A stretch of 63,133 nt of DNA from Clostridia bacterium (GCA_021204625.1 JAJPZA010000184.1:1-63133), one strand, 5' to 3'. Shown: positions 49,290-58,253, counted from the first letter of the stretch. Made by a program: numbers and translations. Notes: a model not told the origin generated them from the letters alone.

Positions 49290-49395
49290 AATTTAACCCG
49301 CCATTTAACCCGCAAATAACTCGCCAACCCGCTTATATTTATGACATACAAAGCTCATTTAAAGCTCAAATAAAACGCCATTAAAGCTCAATGTC
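49290..49395. repeat. Dispersed copies of the 11-bp repeat and its CCGCC variant
   Basis: Further AAAGCTC units occur at about 49350-49371 and 49384-49391, and ATTTAACCCGCC variants at 49290-49325. They look like decayed members of the main array. Confidence 0.75.
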
Positions 49396-49555
49396 AGCTT
49401 CAGTCAACTCTTGTGTGCTTCATTACACACGGGAACACCGATTTATGGGCCGTAAATAATGCTGTGGGTGTGAATTATGACCCGCAGGGGGCAAAGGCAG
49501 GCGGATATGTTTAAAACAGTGTCAGAACTGATATTTGGGCGGAGATTCGTATGCG

Positions 49556-49584
49556 TTGACTTATCCCCCGCCGGGTTGTATAAT
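49556..49584 (+). promoter_or_regulatory. Promoter giving a leaderless MutT-GNAT mRNA
   Basis: TTGACT and TATAAT are separated by 17 bp. The predicted +1 (49591) is adjacent to the ATG at 49592, and there is no ribosome binding site. Confidence 0.72.
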
Positions 49585-49591
49585 GAGTGGT

Positions 49592-50467
49592 ATGAGACCG
49601 GAGATAGATGTCGTTGGAGCGGCCATAGTAAAAGAGGGCAAGGTGCTTGCCTTCAGAAGGTCGTACGGCATAGACAGCGTTATACACAAGTACGAGTTCG
49701 TTGGCGGCAAGGTCAAGGAAGACGAGACGGAACCGGAGGCGCTCAAGAGGGAGTGCATGGAAGAGCTGGAGGCGGAGATTGCCGTGGGGGACAAGCTTGC
49801 CACGGTGGTTCATGATTATCCGGAGTACACCGTGAATCTCTCAATATACCTTTGCAGAATGGTCTCGGACTTTGTAATGCTGGAGCATGAGGCGTACAGC
49901 TGGCTGGACTGCAGGGAGCTCAATGAAGAGGGCTGGGCCCCGGCGGACGCAGATGTTCTGGACGCGCTCAAAAAGGGCGTTGTGAAGTTCCGCCCGGCGG
50001 AGACTGACGAGGACCTGGATGCGGTTTATGACCTTGCGTCCAGAGTCATGCATGCGACTTTTGACGGCATTTCGGCGGTCGGGGAAGTGAATTACATGCT
50101 TTCCACAACGCTTACGAGGGATGCCATCCGCGCCAACGAGAGGGACAAGGGATATAAGTATGAGCTTATAGAGCTCAACGGAGAGCATGCGGGGTTTTTC
50201 GCATACTGCCCTGGAGAGTCCTTTGAGCTGGAATACAAGGGCTCCACGTATCTTTCCAAACTGTATCTGCTGCCGTTCGCAACGGGCAGAGGGATTGCGA
50301 GGAAGGTGTTCAACTCTCTTCCCAGGCCTTTGATTCTGGACGTGAAGAAAGACAATTACACGGCCATAGCGGTGTATGAGCACTGCGGCTTTGAAAAGAT
50401 TGCGGTATACAAGAAAGACATTGGCGGCGGATACGGCAAGGACGGGTTCGTAATGGAGCTTAAGTGA
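49592..50467 (+). CDS. MutT (NUDIX)-GNAT fusion protein
   Basis: This 291-aa two-domain protein has an N-terminal NUDIX domain resembling 8-oxo-dGTP diphosphatase: G39-x5-E45-x7-R53-E-x2-E57-E58 in GGKVKEDETEPEALKRE. Residues about 130-291 form a GNAT acetyltransferase with the acetyl-CoA loop ATGRGIARKVFN and the late DNYTAIAVYEHCGF block. Sanitation of oxidised nucleotides plus acetylation of an unknown amine is inferred. The ATG at 49592 is chosen because the -10 overlaps earlier in-frame Mets and +1 falls on it. It is 10 bp before thyA, so it is likely co-transcribed with nucleotide genes thyA and folA. Confidence 0.9.
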   Translation: MRPEIDVVGAAIVKEGKVLAFRRSYGIDSVIHKYEFVGGKVKEDETEPEALKRECMEELEAEIAVGDKLATVVHDYPEYTVNLSIYLCRMVSDFVMLEHEAYSWLDCRELNEEGWAPADADVLDALKKGVVKFRPAETDEDLDAVYDLASRVMHATFDGISAVGEVNYMLSTTLTRDAIRANERDKGYKYELIELNGEHAGFFAYCPGESFELEYKGSTYLSKLYLLPFATGRGIARKVFNSLPRPLILDVKKDNYTAIAVYEHCGFEKIAVYKKDIGGGYGKDGFVMELK

Positions 50468-50477
50468 GGAGCAGGGT

Positions 50478-51308
50478 ATGAGCAAGGCGGATGAGATATT
50501 TGTCAGCAACATGAAGGATATCATGGCAAACGGCGTCTGGGACACGGACAGGCCGGTAAGGCCCAGATGGGATGACGGCACTCCTGCGCACACGGTCAAA
50601 AAGTTCGGCATCGTCAACAGGTACAACCTGCAGGAAGAGTTCCCGGTGCTCACGATACGCCGCACTGCGTTCAAGTCCTGCATCCAGGAGCTTCTATGGA
50701 TATGGCAGGCAAAGAGCAACAACGTGCATGATTTGAAGCCGCATATCTGGGACCAGTGGGCGGATGAGACGGGATCCATCGGAAAGGCGTACGGATACCA
50801 GCTCGGGGTCAAGCACAAGTATGCCGAAGGGGAGTTCGACCAGGTGGACAGGGTCCTTTACGATCTTAAGAACAATCCTACGAGCCGCAGGATCCTCACC
50901 AACATCTACAACTTCGAGGATCTCCACGAGATGCACCTGTACCCCTGCGCATACTCCATGACCTTCAACGTCTCCGGCAACGTTCTGAACGCCATCCTGA
51001 ACCAGCGTTCCAATGACATGCTAACCGCAAACAACTGGAACGTTGCCCAGTATGCGATACTTCTCGTTATGATGGCGCAGGTCTCGGACCTCATCCCCGG
51101 CGAACTGGTGCATGTCATAGCGGACGCCCACATCTATGACCGTCATATTCCCATCGTGAAAGAGATCATAGAGATGCCGCAGTATCCGGCTCCGAAGCTC
51201 TGGGTGGACCCTTCCGTGAAGAACTTCTATGACTTCACTCCGGACTCATTCAAGCTCATAGATTACAGGTACAACGACAAGAAATACACCATTCCCGTAG
51301 CAGAATAG
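50478..51308 (+). CDS. thyA: Thymidylate synthase
   Basis: This 276-aa ThyA converts dUMP to dTMP using methylene-THF and releases DHF. The nucleophilic cysteine lies in HLYPCAYSM, where most family members have a PPCH-type context. NQRSNDMLTANNWN replaces the more common QRS-D-x-x-LG-x-P-F-N, and IADAHIYDRH is conserved. This is a somewhat divergent ThyA branch but complete. AGGAG precedes the ATG. DHF is recycled by the product of folA, 67 bp downstream. Confidence 0.95.
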   Translation: MSKADEIFVSNMKDIMANGVWDTDRPVRPRWDDGTPAHTVKKFGIVNRYNLQEEFPVLTIRRTAFKSCIQELLWIWQAKSNNVHDLKPHIWDQWADETGSIGKAYGYQLGVKHKYAEGEFDQVDRVLYDLKNNPTSRRILTNIYNFEDLHEMHLYPCAYSMTFNVSGNVLNAILNQRSNDMLTANNWNVAQYAILLVMMAQVSDLIPGELVHVIADAHIYDRHIPIVKEIIEMPQYPAPKLWVDPSVKNFYDFTPDSFKLIDYRYNDKKYTIPVAE

Positions 51309-51375
51309 CGCATAAGGCCAGGCCAAATTCAAAGGCCGCCAAAGCGCCTGTATATAAATTCATAAGGAAAAAGCA

Positions 51376-51876
51376 ATGAAAGCAATACTTCACGCGGACC
51401 TGAACTGGGGCATAGGAAAGAACAACGGCCTCATGTTCAGGCTCCCCGCAGACATGCAGTACTTCAAGAAGACCACAATAGGCAATGTGGTGGTAATGGG
51501 CAGCAACACTCTGCTCTCATTCCCGGGCGGAAAGCCCCTGAAGGACAGGACCAACATAGTGCTCTGGCCGGACGGCCCGGAGCGTGATGACTGCATCATA
51601 GTGCGCTCACTGGATGAGCTCTTCGCAGAGATTAAAAAGTACCCCCCGGACAAGGTTTTCGTGGTGGGAGGCCAGATGATGTACAGAACCCTTCTTCCGT
51701 ACTGCACCGAAGTCCTCGTGACCAGGGTCTACACCGAAGGGGAGCCGGACGCCTATTTTGAGAATCTGGACAAGAATGACAACTTCCGTCTCATCTCCCA
51801 GACTGCTCCGGAGGAGACCAACGGATACACCATCCGTTTCACCATCTACAAGAACATGGATGTAAAGGAATACTGA
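51376..51876 (+). CDS. folA: Dihydrofolate reductase
   Basis: This 166-aa DHFR reduces DHF to THF with NADPH. The N-terminal block is ILHADLNWGIGKNNGLMFRLPADMQYFK, spanning the usual Met20-type loop and substrate-binding acidic position (D26). VVMGSNTLLSFPGGKPL and VFVVGGQMMYRTLLP are the cofactor-binding segments. A Ser-Asn replaces the more common G-R/K-x-T-W after VMG. AAGGAAA precedes the ATG. It follows thyA on the same strand and is ended by an intrinsic terminator. Confidence 0.94.
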   Translation: MKAILHADLNWGIGKNNGLMFRLPADMQYFKKTTIGNVVVMGSNTLLSFPGGKPLKDRTNIVLWPDGPERDDCIIVRSLDELFAEIKKYPPDKVFVVGGQMMYRTLLPYCTEVLVTRVYTEGEPDAYFENLDKNDNFRLISQTAPEETNGYTIRFTIYKNMDVKEY

Positions 51877-51891
51877 TCCGACGAAAGCAAA

Positions 51892-51916
51892 AGCGGCCAT
51901 AGGCCGCTATGTTTTT
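51892..51916 (+). terminator. Terminator of the MutT-thyA-folA operon
   Basis: A perfect AGCGGCC/GGCCGCT stem with an ATA... loop is followed by ATGTTTTT. Confidence 0.8.
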
Positions 51917-51981
51917 GCCCTTTTGGCGGTATTTTTGACGCCGGGCTATACGCCATTCGGTTTGCCTGGCAAAAAATACAG

Positions 51982-52011
51982 TTGACATCCCCGGACGTTT
52001 TCTGATAAAAC
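51982..52011 (+). promoter_or_regulatory. Promoter upstream of the 46-aa ORF
   Basis: Consensus TTGACA is separated by 18 bp from TAAAAC. The leader (52018-52124) contains a TCAC-GAAA-GTGA tetraloop hairpin and a TGTCCC/GGGGACA-like inverted repeat. Confidence 0.5.
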
Positions 52012-52124
52012 ATAACCAACAGGGCTCTCCGCACCTCTCACGAAAGTGACGTGTCCCATGGGGAGACATATTTTAAATGCCGTAATATGCCGGGAATACA
52101 GATGAAAGAGGGTATGATACAGAC

Positions 52125-52265
52125 ATGGAAGAAACAATCATAGAACAACCCTGCGGCATCCCCGCGGATGCAACATATCCCACAAAGGAGCAGCTGGAGA
52201 AAGCATCCCGGGAGATTATGGAGAGCAACAGGGAAGCATATGAGAAACTGGGCAAAGAAGAGTAA
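52125..52265 (+). CDS. Small acidic protein of unknown function (46 aa)
   Basis: A short frame starts MEETIIEQPCGIPADATYP and continues as a charged helix (KEQLEKASREIMESNREAYE). Codon use matches the surrounding genes. It is not recognised, but the size and amphipathic helix resemble antitoxin tails or small regulatory proteins. The nearest purine-rich site, AGAGGG, is 12 nt away. A TATGAT box ends exactly seven positions before the ATG, so it might also be leaderless from that box. A terminator follows at once. Confidence 0.55.
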   Translation: MEETIIEQPCGIPADATYPTKEQLEKASREIMESNREAYEKLGKEE

Positions 52266-52308
52266 CAGCCCGGCCCCTGTGCGGGCAAACAGCTATGTCA
52301 GACACACA

Positions 52309-52338
52309 AAAAGCCACTCGCAAGAGTGGCTTGAATTT
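52309..52338. terminator. Terminator after the 46-aa ORF and the AlkZ-related gene
   Basis: AAGCCACT/AGTGGCTT (52311-52318 with 52325-52332) has A's on the left and a T-rich right side. It separates converging genes. Confidence 0.75.
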
Positions 52339-52362
52339 TGCATAAGTGACCTTCAACGGGCA

Positions 52363-53058
52363 TTACCAGCCGCATTTTCCAAGGACCTTTTCCAGGTCAG
52401 CCATGGGTGTGTCCGGGAAGCAGAAGGAGAGCTGGCAAAGGATATGACCGCCGGACTCTTCCGGCGAGGGGGTGTACACGCGGTCCGTGAAATCTGCTCC
52501 GTACAGCGCTTCGGGTGTGGAGTAGCGGGAGAGGCCCCAGCCGTACTCTTTGCCGTATTTGTCCGTCTCGTATTCAAAGCCGGCCGTAACAACGTAGCCC
52601 ATCATCTGCAGGCGGGTTACGGAAGCCTCAAATTTTCCTCTGTCCGCAATTCCTGCCATCATTCTCCAGTCCTTGGAGAGGACGGATGAGGATCTTGTGA
52701 GGGCGTCCTGCAGGATTTCATAAATCCGTTTGTCCTGGCAGCGAACCATGCCGGCGTCACAGCGGGAATCGAAGTCGTATCCGTTCCTGCGGTAGTTGGC
52801 AAGATGGCAGTACCATTTCTTTGAAACGAATCCGGCCTTGCCGCCGGGGAAGAATTTGCCGTACGCGCAGCCTGTCTTCTGTATTACAGGCCCTTTCCAT
52901 TCCCACGGCCCTTCCACGCCGTCTGCAAACCAAAGGTATGAAGGGGTGTGCTCCTCTGCGGAGAACCCGGGTATCCGGTTTGCGGAGAAAGGCAAAAAGC
53001 CGTATTCCGTTACAAGCTCTGCAAGGTCATCGCTAGAGTGTATGAACCAGTCTTTCAT
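52363..53058 (-). CDS. AlkZ-related protein
   Basis: This 231-aa protein resembles the Clostridial AlkZ-related group, by the blocks YGFLPF, GFSAEEHTP, WFADGVEGPWEWKGPVI, YGKFFPGGKAGFVS, LANYRRNGYDFD and TRLQMMGYVV. AlkZ proteins are HTH_42 DNA glycosylases that unhook crosslinks. This short relative shares the winged-helix part, but its activity is not established. AGGAG precedes the ATG at 53058. It lies 65 bp downstream of pheT on the same strand and may be read through from it. Confidence 0.75.
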   Translation of the reverse strand: MKDWFIHSSDDLAELVTEYGFLPFSANRIPGFSAEEHTPSYLWFADGVEGPWEWKGPVIQKTGCAYGKFFPGGKAGFVSKKWYCHLANYRRNGYDFDSRCDAGMVRCQDKRIYEILQDALTRSSSVLSKDWRMMAGIADRGKFEASVTRLQMMGYVVTAGFEYETDKYGKEYGWGLSRYSTPEALYGADFTDRVYTPSPEESGGHILCQLSFCFPDTPMADLEKVLGKCGW

Positions 53059-53123
53059 GATGCACTCCTGCATGGAATGAGAATAAAAACATGGCCGCAT
53101 TGGTGCGGCCATGAATTGGGTTA

Positions 53124-55538
53124 TCAGTATCTGAGGTCTATGTCCAGCTTCTGCTTGAGGCTTGAGAGGATGCGCTTTACCATCTTGTCAGCGTCATCGT
53201 CCAGAGCCTTGTCTGTGGGCGTGAAGGTTATGTTGAATGCCATGGACTTCTTGCCGGGGCCTACCTGGATGCCCTCGTAGAGGTCAAACATCTTCACGTC
53301 CGTGACGTACTTGCAGGCAGAACGGATTACGTCCTCAACCTGGGCGCAGGTCACGCTCCTGGCGCATATGAGGGCCAGGTCACGGGTGACGACAGGGAAC
53401 TTGGGCAGAGGCTTGTATATGAAGGGCTTTGCCATGTCCTTGAGAAGGGAGTAGTCCAGCTCGGCCAAGCCTATCTCGCGGTCTATCGTGAGCTCGTCCA
53501 TGATGGTGGGGGAGACCATTCCTATGAATCCCACAGGGGTGTCGCCGCAGTATATGTCCGCAGTCTTGCCGGGATGGGTGAAAGGCTTTTCGGCAGGGAC
53601 GTATGAGAACTTTACGTTCAGCGCGTCCGCTATGTCCTCGCAGATTCCCTTGAGCTCGAAGAAGCCGAAGTGCCCCCACTGGCAAAGGGCCAGATGGTCT
53701 CTCTCTTCCGGATAGTCTTTGATGGGAAGCTCTTTGGGAATGTACACGCGGGCAAGCTCGAAGACGCGCCCGTTCAAGTTTCCGCGGCGCAGGTTGCGCA
53801 CGGCCACATTCACCATTGAAGGAGCCATTGTTCTGCGCATTATGGAGAGGTCTTCGGATATGGGGTTAATGATGCGTATGGCCTGCCTTTCCGGGGCGTC
53901 CGCGGGATAGTGGAGCATGTCCAGATCCTTGGGGGAGTAGAAGGAGTATGTGGTAACCTCGTACAGGCCGTGGCCAACGAGGATTGTCTTCATGCGGTTC
54001 TTTGCCCTCTGCTCATCCGTGAAGCCGCCGTTCGTGATGGTGGCCGTGGGAAGGAAGGTTCCGGTGATGTGGTCATAGCCGTACAGGCGTATGACCTCTT
54101 CCGCAATGTCCGGCTCCAGGTCTATGTCCTCTCTGTAGCGGGGTACGGTCAATTTAAGGATATCTCCGTCTCTTTCCACCTTGAAGCACAGCCTTGTGAG
54201 GATGTCCTCCATGGCCTCCGCGGGGACATCAATGCCTAAGAGGGCGTTTATGTTGGAAATGCTTGCGGTCATGGTCTTGGGGTCAAGCTTTGAATAGGGT
54301 GTGGTGACGTCCACGCGCATGTCCGTGACGATTCCGCAGCCAAGCTGCTCCACCAAATGCAGGGAACGCTTGGAAGCCATCTCGGTTGTGTATTCATATA
54401 CGCCCTTTTCATACAGGGCGGATGAGTCTGAATGCTGTCCCAAAGACCTTGAGGTCTTGCGGATGTTGTCCCTTGCGAATTTGGCCGTCTCGAAGAGGAC
54501 CTCATTCGTTGTGGACTTTATCTCGGAATTGAGGCCGCCCATGATTCCCGCCAGGGCGCAGGGCTTTTCGCCGTCGCAGATTACGAGGTTGTCATGGCAG
54601 AGGGTAAACTCGTTTCCGTCCAGGGTCACGATTTTTTCGCCGTCTTTAGCCCGGCGGATGACTATCTCGCGGCCCTCTAAGGTGGAGAGGTCGAACGAGT
54701 GCATGGGCTGGCCAAGCTCCAGAAGGACGAAGTTTGTTATATCCACTATATTGGATATGGAGCGTATGCCGCAGAGGGCCAGGCGCCTTCTGATCCATGC
54801 GGGGGACTGTCCAATCTTTACATTTGCCACATAGTGCCCTATGTATCTGTTGCAAAGCTCCGGTGCCTCGTCTGTGATTTTAATCTTCTGCCAGTTGCCG
54901 CTGTGAGCGGTGTATGAGATGTCCGGATAACGGAGGGGCTTGTTGAGGGCGGCCGCGATTTCGCGGGCAATGCCGAAGATGCTCTGGCAGTCCGGGCGGT
55001 TGGCTGTTATGGAGATGTCAAATATTATGTCATCCAGGCCCACGATGGGCTTCACGTCCCCGCCGACGGGAGCGTCCGCGGGAAGCAGAAGCAGACCGTT
55101 GTATCCCGCGCCGGGATACAGGTCTTCATTGAGCCCAAGTTCCGTTCCGGAGCAGAGCATTCCGCAGGACTCATATCCGCGCAGCTTTCCGCGCTTTATG
55201 GTCTGCACGCCCTCTATTGTTGTGTGGTCTTTTGAAGTGGCGTATACCGTAGCCCCGACCAAGGCCGTGGGGGCCTTGATTCCTACGGCAACATTGTCCG
55301 CGCCGCAGCAGATCTGGAAAGTTCCGTGTGAGCCGCAGTCCACCTTGCAGACATGCAGATGGGTGCCTTCCACGGGCTCGCACTCTGTGACCTCTCCTAC
55401 AACGATTCCGGAGATGTCTTTTCCAAGGTCTATGACCTCTTCAACCTCGAAGCCGCAGCCGAACAGCTTTTCCGTCACGACGGAGACGGGAACGTCTATG
55501 TCCACATAATCTTTAAGCCAGCTTAATGGTGCTTTCAT
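53124..55538 (-). CDS. pheT: Phenylalanyl-tRNA synthetase beta subunit
   Basis: This 804-aa large subunit of the alpha2-beta2 enzyme has an N-terminal tRNA-binding OB domain (about 40-150: IVVGEVTECEPVEGTHLHVCKVD). The B3/B4 core includes the editing region, a B5 domain spans about 400-475, the catalytic-like domain follows, and the C-terminal anticodon-binding domain spans about 710-804 (PKFPVVTRDLALI). GGAGGT precedes the ATG. The stop of pheS is 15 bp upstream, so both are made from one T-box-controlled transcript. Confidence 0.97.
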   Translation of the reverse strand: MKAPLSWLKDYVDIDVPVSVVTEKLFGCGFEVEEVIDLGKDISGIVVGEVTECEPVEGTHLHVCKVDCGSHGTFQICCGADNVAVGIKAPTALVGATVYATSKDHTTIEGVQTIKRGKLRGYESCGMLCSGTELGLNEDLYPGAGYNGLLLLPADAPVGGDVKPIVGLDDIIFDISITANRPDCQSIFGIAREIAAALNKPLRYPDISYTAHSGNWQKIKITDEAPELCNRYIGHYVANVKIGQSPAWIRRRLALCGIRSISNIVDITNFVLLELGQPMHSFDLSTLEGREIVIRRAKDGEKIVTLDGNEFTLCHDNLVICDGEKPCALAGIMGGLNSEIKSTTNEVLFETAKFARDNIRKTSRSLGQHSDSSALYEKGVYEYTTEMASKRSLHLVEQLGCGIVTDMRVDVTTPYSKLDPKTMTASISNINALLGIDVPAEAMEDILTRLCFKVERDGDILKLTVPRYREDIDLEPDIAEEVIRLYGYDHITGTFLPTATITNGGFTDEQRAKNRMKTILVGHGLYEVTTYSFYSPKDLDMLHYPADAPERQAIRIINPISEDLSIMRRTMAPSMVNVAVRNLRRGNLNGRVFELARVYIPKELPIKDYPEERDHLALCQWGHFGFFELKGICEDIADALNVKFSYVPAEKPFTHPGKTADIYCGDTPVGFIGMVSPTIMDELTIDREIGLAELDYSLLKDMAKPFIYKPLPKFPVVTRDLALICARSVTCAQVEDVIRSACKYVTDVKMFDLYEGIQVGPGKKSMAFNITFTPTDKALDDDADKMVKRILSSLKQKLDIDLRY

Positions 55539-55553
55539 ATCCGTACCTCCATG

Positions 55554-56603
55554 TCAGCCCTTGAACTGCTTTGAGAAGCGGGTGTCGCCCTCAAAGAGAA
55601 GCTTCATGTTGTTGATGCCGTACTTGAGCATTGCAATCCTCTCTATGCCCATGCCGAACGCGAATCCTGTGTATTCATCCCCGATGCCGCAGCCTTCCAG
55701 CACATGCCTGTTTACCATTCCGGCTCCGAGGACTTCTATCCAGCCTGTGCCCTTGCACAGCCTGCATCCCTTGCCTCCGCATGCGAAGCAGCTTACGTCC
55801 ACTTCCACAGAGGGCTCCGTGAAGGGGAAGTATGAAGGACGAAGCCTCGTCTTGACTTCCGGACCGAACATCTTCCTCGCGAACTCATCCAGCATGCCCT
55901 TGAGGTCGCACAGGGTTATGCCCCTGTCCACGACAAGGCCTTCCATCTGCGAGAACATGGGAGAGTGGGTGGCGTCATCGTCACTCCTGTACACCTTTCC
56001 GGGAGAGAGGATCTTGATGGGAGGCTTCCTGTTCTCCATGACCCTTATCTGCCCGGCCGAGGTCTGCGTTCTCAAGAGGAGCTCGTCCGAGATGTAGAAG
56101 GTGTCCTGCATGTCCCTTGCGGGATGGTCTGCGGGAGTGTTGAGAGCGGTGAAGTTGTAATAATCGTTCTCAATCTCCGGGCCCTCGAACACTTCAAACC
56201 CCATGCCGGAGAATATGGAAACCAGGTCGTTTATGACCAGAGTGTTGGGATGGTATGCGCCCCAGGGAGCGGAGACGCCGGGCATTGTGACGTCCAGTTT
56301 CTCGGCCTCCAGTTTTTTCTGGAGCTCCTTGTTCTTAATAATCTCTTCCAGGGCCTTGAATCTTGTGTCCGTGCGTTCGCGGAGGGCGTTGAAAAGCTTG
56401 CCTACGGACGGCCTTTCCTCCGGCGGAATCTCCCTCATGGTCTTCATGAGGTTGGATATGAGCCCTGTCTTGCTCAAGAACCTGTTTCTGACGTCATTGA
56501 GGAGCTTTATGGACTCAATGCCCTTTACGGCTTCATCCACCTGCTTGTCTATGTCCTCAATGTTTTTGATGGTGTCCTGGGGGACCTCTGTCTTCTCATC
56601 CAT
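55554..56603 (-). CDS. pheS: Phenylalanyl-tRNA synthetase alpha subunit
   Basis: This 349-aa catalytic subunit has an N-terminal coiled coil at about 1-90 and class II motif 2 around [22 protein letters not shown]. The cysteine-containing [19 protein letters not shown] segment and the motif 3 [16 protein letters not shown] are also present. It forms Phe-AMP and transfers Phe to tRNA-Phe with PheT. AAAGGAG precedes the ATG. The upstream T-box leader ties its expression to uncharged tRNA-Phe. Confidence 0.98.
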   Translation of the reverse strand: MDEKTEVPQDTIKNIEDIDKQVDEAVKGIESIKLLNDVRNRFLSKTGLISNLMKTMREIPPEERPSVGKLFNALRERTDTRFKALEEIIKNKELQKKLEAEKLDVTMPGVSAPWGAYHPNTLVINDLVSIFSGMGFEVFEGPEIENDYYNFTALNTPADHPARDMQDTFYISDELLLRTQTSAGQIRVMENRKPPIKILSPGKVYRSDDDATHSPMFSQMEGLVVDRGITLCDLKGMLDEFARKMFGPEVKTRLRPSYFPFTEPSVEVDVSCFACGGKGCRLCKGTGWIEVLGAGMVNRHVLEGCGIGDEYTGFAFGMGIERIAMLKYGINNMKLLFEGDTRFSKQFKG

Positions 56604-56731
56604 ACGATGCTCTCCTTTGCCGCTGCCGCACCCCGGCCAAAAGGCCGTACATGCCGCAGTATGATGTGTTCACAGGCATTCACAGCCCCGTGTTCTCAAT
56701 CATCCTGACCCCGGAAAGGGGGCGGGGAAAC

Positions 56732-56989
56732 AAAAAATGCCCTGCTTAAGCCAATGTACTTAACACAGGGCGAAATTATCGCGGTACCACCTGATTTCAC
56801 AGCCGCCGGGGCGGCTGCCTCATTTGCTCGTTTACGCAGAGTCACGGGGCACATTACTAATCTCTTTTCACATGCCCGGCTCGCAGGTGAATAACTGATC
56901 CCGCCTTTTAGGAAACCTTGCAGCCCACGGAGCTTCCCTCTCTGTAAAAGACCATATGTATCAGTCTGTCCCGGTCATCGCCTTTGACA
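56732..56989 (-). ncRNA. T-box leader of pheST, specifier UUC (Phe)
   Basis: On the minus strand stem I contains CAGAGAGGGAAGCTCC...GGCTGCAAG in pieces, then a UUC trinucleotide followed by ACC (complement of 56889-56891), the expected Phe specifier position. The conserved AGGTGGTACCGCG element is at 56780-56792. A terminator (GCCCTG..CTTAAG / CTTAAC..CAGGGC, 56732-56772) ends in six T's. Uncharged tRNA-Phe should stabilise the antiterminator. Assignment is from conserved blocks; no covariance search was run. Confidence 0.94.
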
Positions 56990-56995
56990 GCCCAA

Positions 56996-57024
56996 ATTAT
57001 ATCCATGCGGGGAGAGGATGTCAA
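56996..57024 (-). promoter_or_regulatory. Promoter of the pheST T-box transcript
   Basis: Perfect TTGACA and TATAAT on the minus strand are separated by 17 bp; +1 is about 56989. Confidence 0.88.
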
Positions 57025-57099
57025 ATGTTTTGACCCCATATGACGGTGTATAAGACGGGTCTGCGGCTCTCTCGCAATAATATTAAGAGGCCCTTGGGC

Positions 57100-57128
57100 T
57101 TGACATATCCCCCGGATTTGTCTACCAT
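57100..57128 (+). promoter_or_regulatory. Promoter of the duplicated-domain gene
   Basis: TTGACA and TACCAT are separated by 17 bp. A good AAAGGAG site follows before the ATG at 57168. Confidence 0.75.
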
Positions 57129-57167
57129 GAAGATACAAGTTACGGGTTCGGCAAAGGAGTGATTTGT

Positions 57168-58253
57168 ATGGGACTTATTGCATGGCTTAAATCCCGCTTT
57201 AGAAAGGACAGGCCTGAAACGGAGACAGAGGAAGATGACGAAGACGCCTATTCCATTGAGCCCGGAACCAGGTACACCGTGAAGCTCAGCGAGTTTCTCA
57301 AGGTGTTTGACCTCAATGAAGTGAGTGTCATATACAGCAGGAATGAAGACGGCACTTATACGTTTGTCATAGGGTATGCCTTCAAGATTCCGTCTTCATA
57401 TGACAACCCCACAGAACAGGACCTCAAGGATACTGAGTACGGGGCGGCCTTCAGATTTGTATGCAATCCGGAAGTGATGGATGTCAATGAGATATACGGC
57501 ATGGACAATCTGGACGGGTATGTGCGGGATAATTTCCGCAGGCTGGACATAGGTCAGTTCATCTGGGGCAACGGCTACTACAAGACAATGCTGGCTGGCC
57601 TTTTGTGTTCTGAACACGGCGAGTTCATTGAGTTCAACGTTGACGGCGAGATATATTACGTGAGAGACTTTGACCTGGATGCGGTCTGCATACCGTCAAA
57701 AGAGTTCAAGGCAGTATACAGGAAAGTCTTCGAGACTTTTGACATGTGCTTTCCAAGACTGAGCATTGGCAAAGGCAAAATACGCATCAAGCTGAGTGAC
57801 CTTCTGACGATGTATAACTATAAGGATGACCTGCAGGTTGTATACAGAAAGAATCCAGACGGGACTTTCACATTCTATGCAGCCTATATCTGGAACATAC
57901 CAAAATCATATGTCAACCCTACAGAAGACGACCTCAAGTATTGCAGTGAAGGCATGATTGTTAAGACCACAGGTAACATTGATATAATGGATGTTGAAGA
58001 CATTCTGGGCATGGCTAACCTTACGGATTATGTACGCACCAACTTCAAGTGCCTGGACCTTGGCCAGTTTGTTAACAAGAACGGATTGTACCAGGTGCCG
58101 TTGATGGCTCTGAACTGCGAGGTTCGTGACGGCTTCATAAAAATGACTTCAGACACAGCGCATGCAGTGTATGTCAAAGACGGCGTGATTGACATTGAGG
58201 TCGTTTCCAAGGGGGAGTACAGCATTGTTTATGATGCTGCTTTTGTAGAATAA
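57168..58253 (+). CDS. Unknown protein made of two tandem ~140-aa repeats
   Basis: This 361-aa protein is not recognised. Residues about 40-172 and 206-342 are clear copies. Both contain a KLS-[ED]-[FL]-L start, [YV]-R-x-[EP]-DGT-[YF]-TF, IP-[SK]-SY-x-NPTE-x-DLK, MDV-[NE]-[ED]-I, a NL-[DT]-x-YVR-x-NF-[RK] segment, LD-[IL]-GQF and a final Y-V-[RK] strand. A short acidic linker follows an N-terminal amphipathic stretch (MGLIAWLKSRFRKD). There are no cysteine clusters or TM segments. It is monocistronic with its own promoter and terminator. A repeat that folds as a beta-rich module is inferred. Confidence 0.8.
   Translation: MGLIAWLKSRFRKDRPETETEEDDEDAYSIEPGTRYTVKLSEFLKVFDLNEVSVIYSRNEDGTYTFVIGYAFKIPSSYDNPTEQDLKDTEYGAAFRFVCNPEVMDVNEIYGMDNLDGYVRDNFRRLDIGQFIWGNGYYKTMLAGLLCSEHGEFIEFNVDGEIYYVRDFDLDAVCIPSKEFKAVYRKVFETFDMCFPRLSIGKGKIRIKLSDLLTMYNYKDDLQVVYRKNPDGTFTFYAAYIWNIPKSYVNPTEDDLKYCSEGMIVKTTGNIDIMDVEDILGMANLTDYVRTNFKCLDLGQFVNKNGLYQVPLMALNCEVRDGFIKMTSDTAHAVYVKDGVIDIEVVSKGEYSIVYDAAFVE

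Noticed and set aside
52018-52124. Guanidine-II (mini-ykkC) riboswitch
   Set aside because: The hairpin loop is a GAAA tetraloop rather than ACGR, and there is no second matching hairpin or transporter gene.
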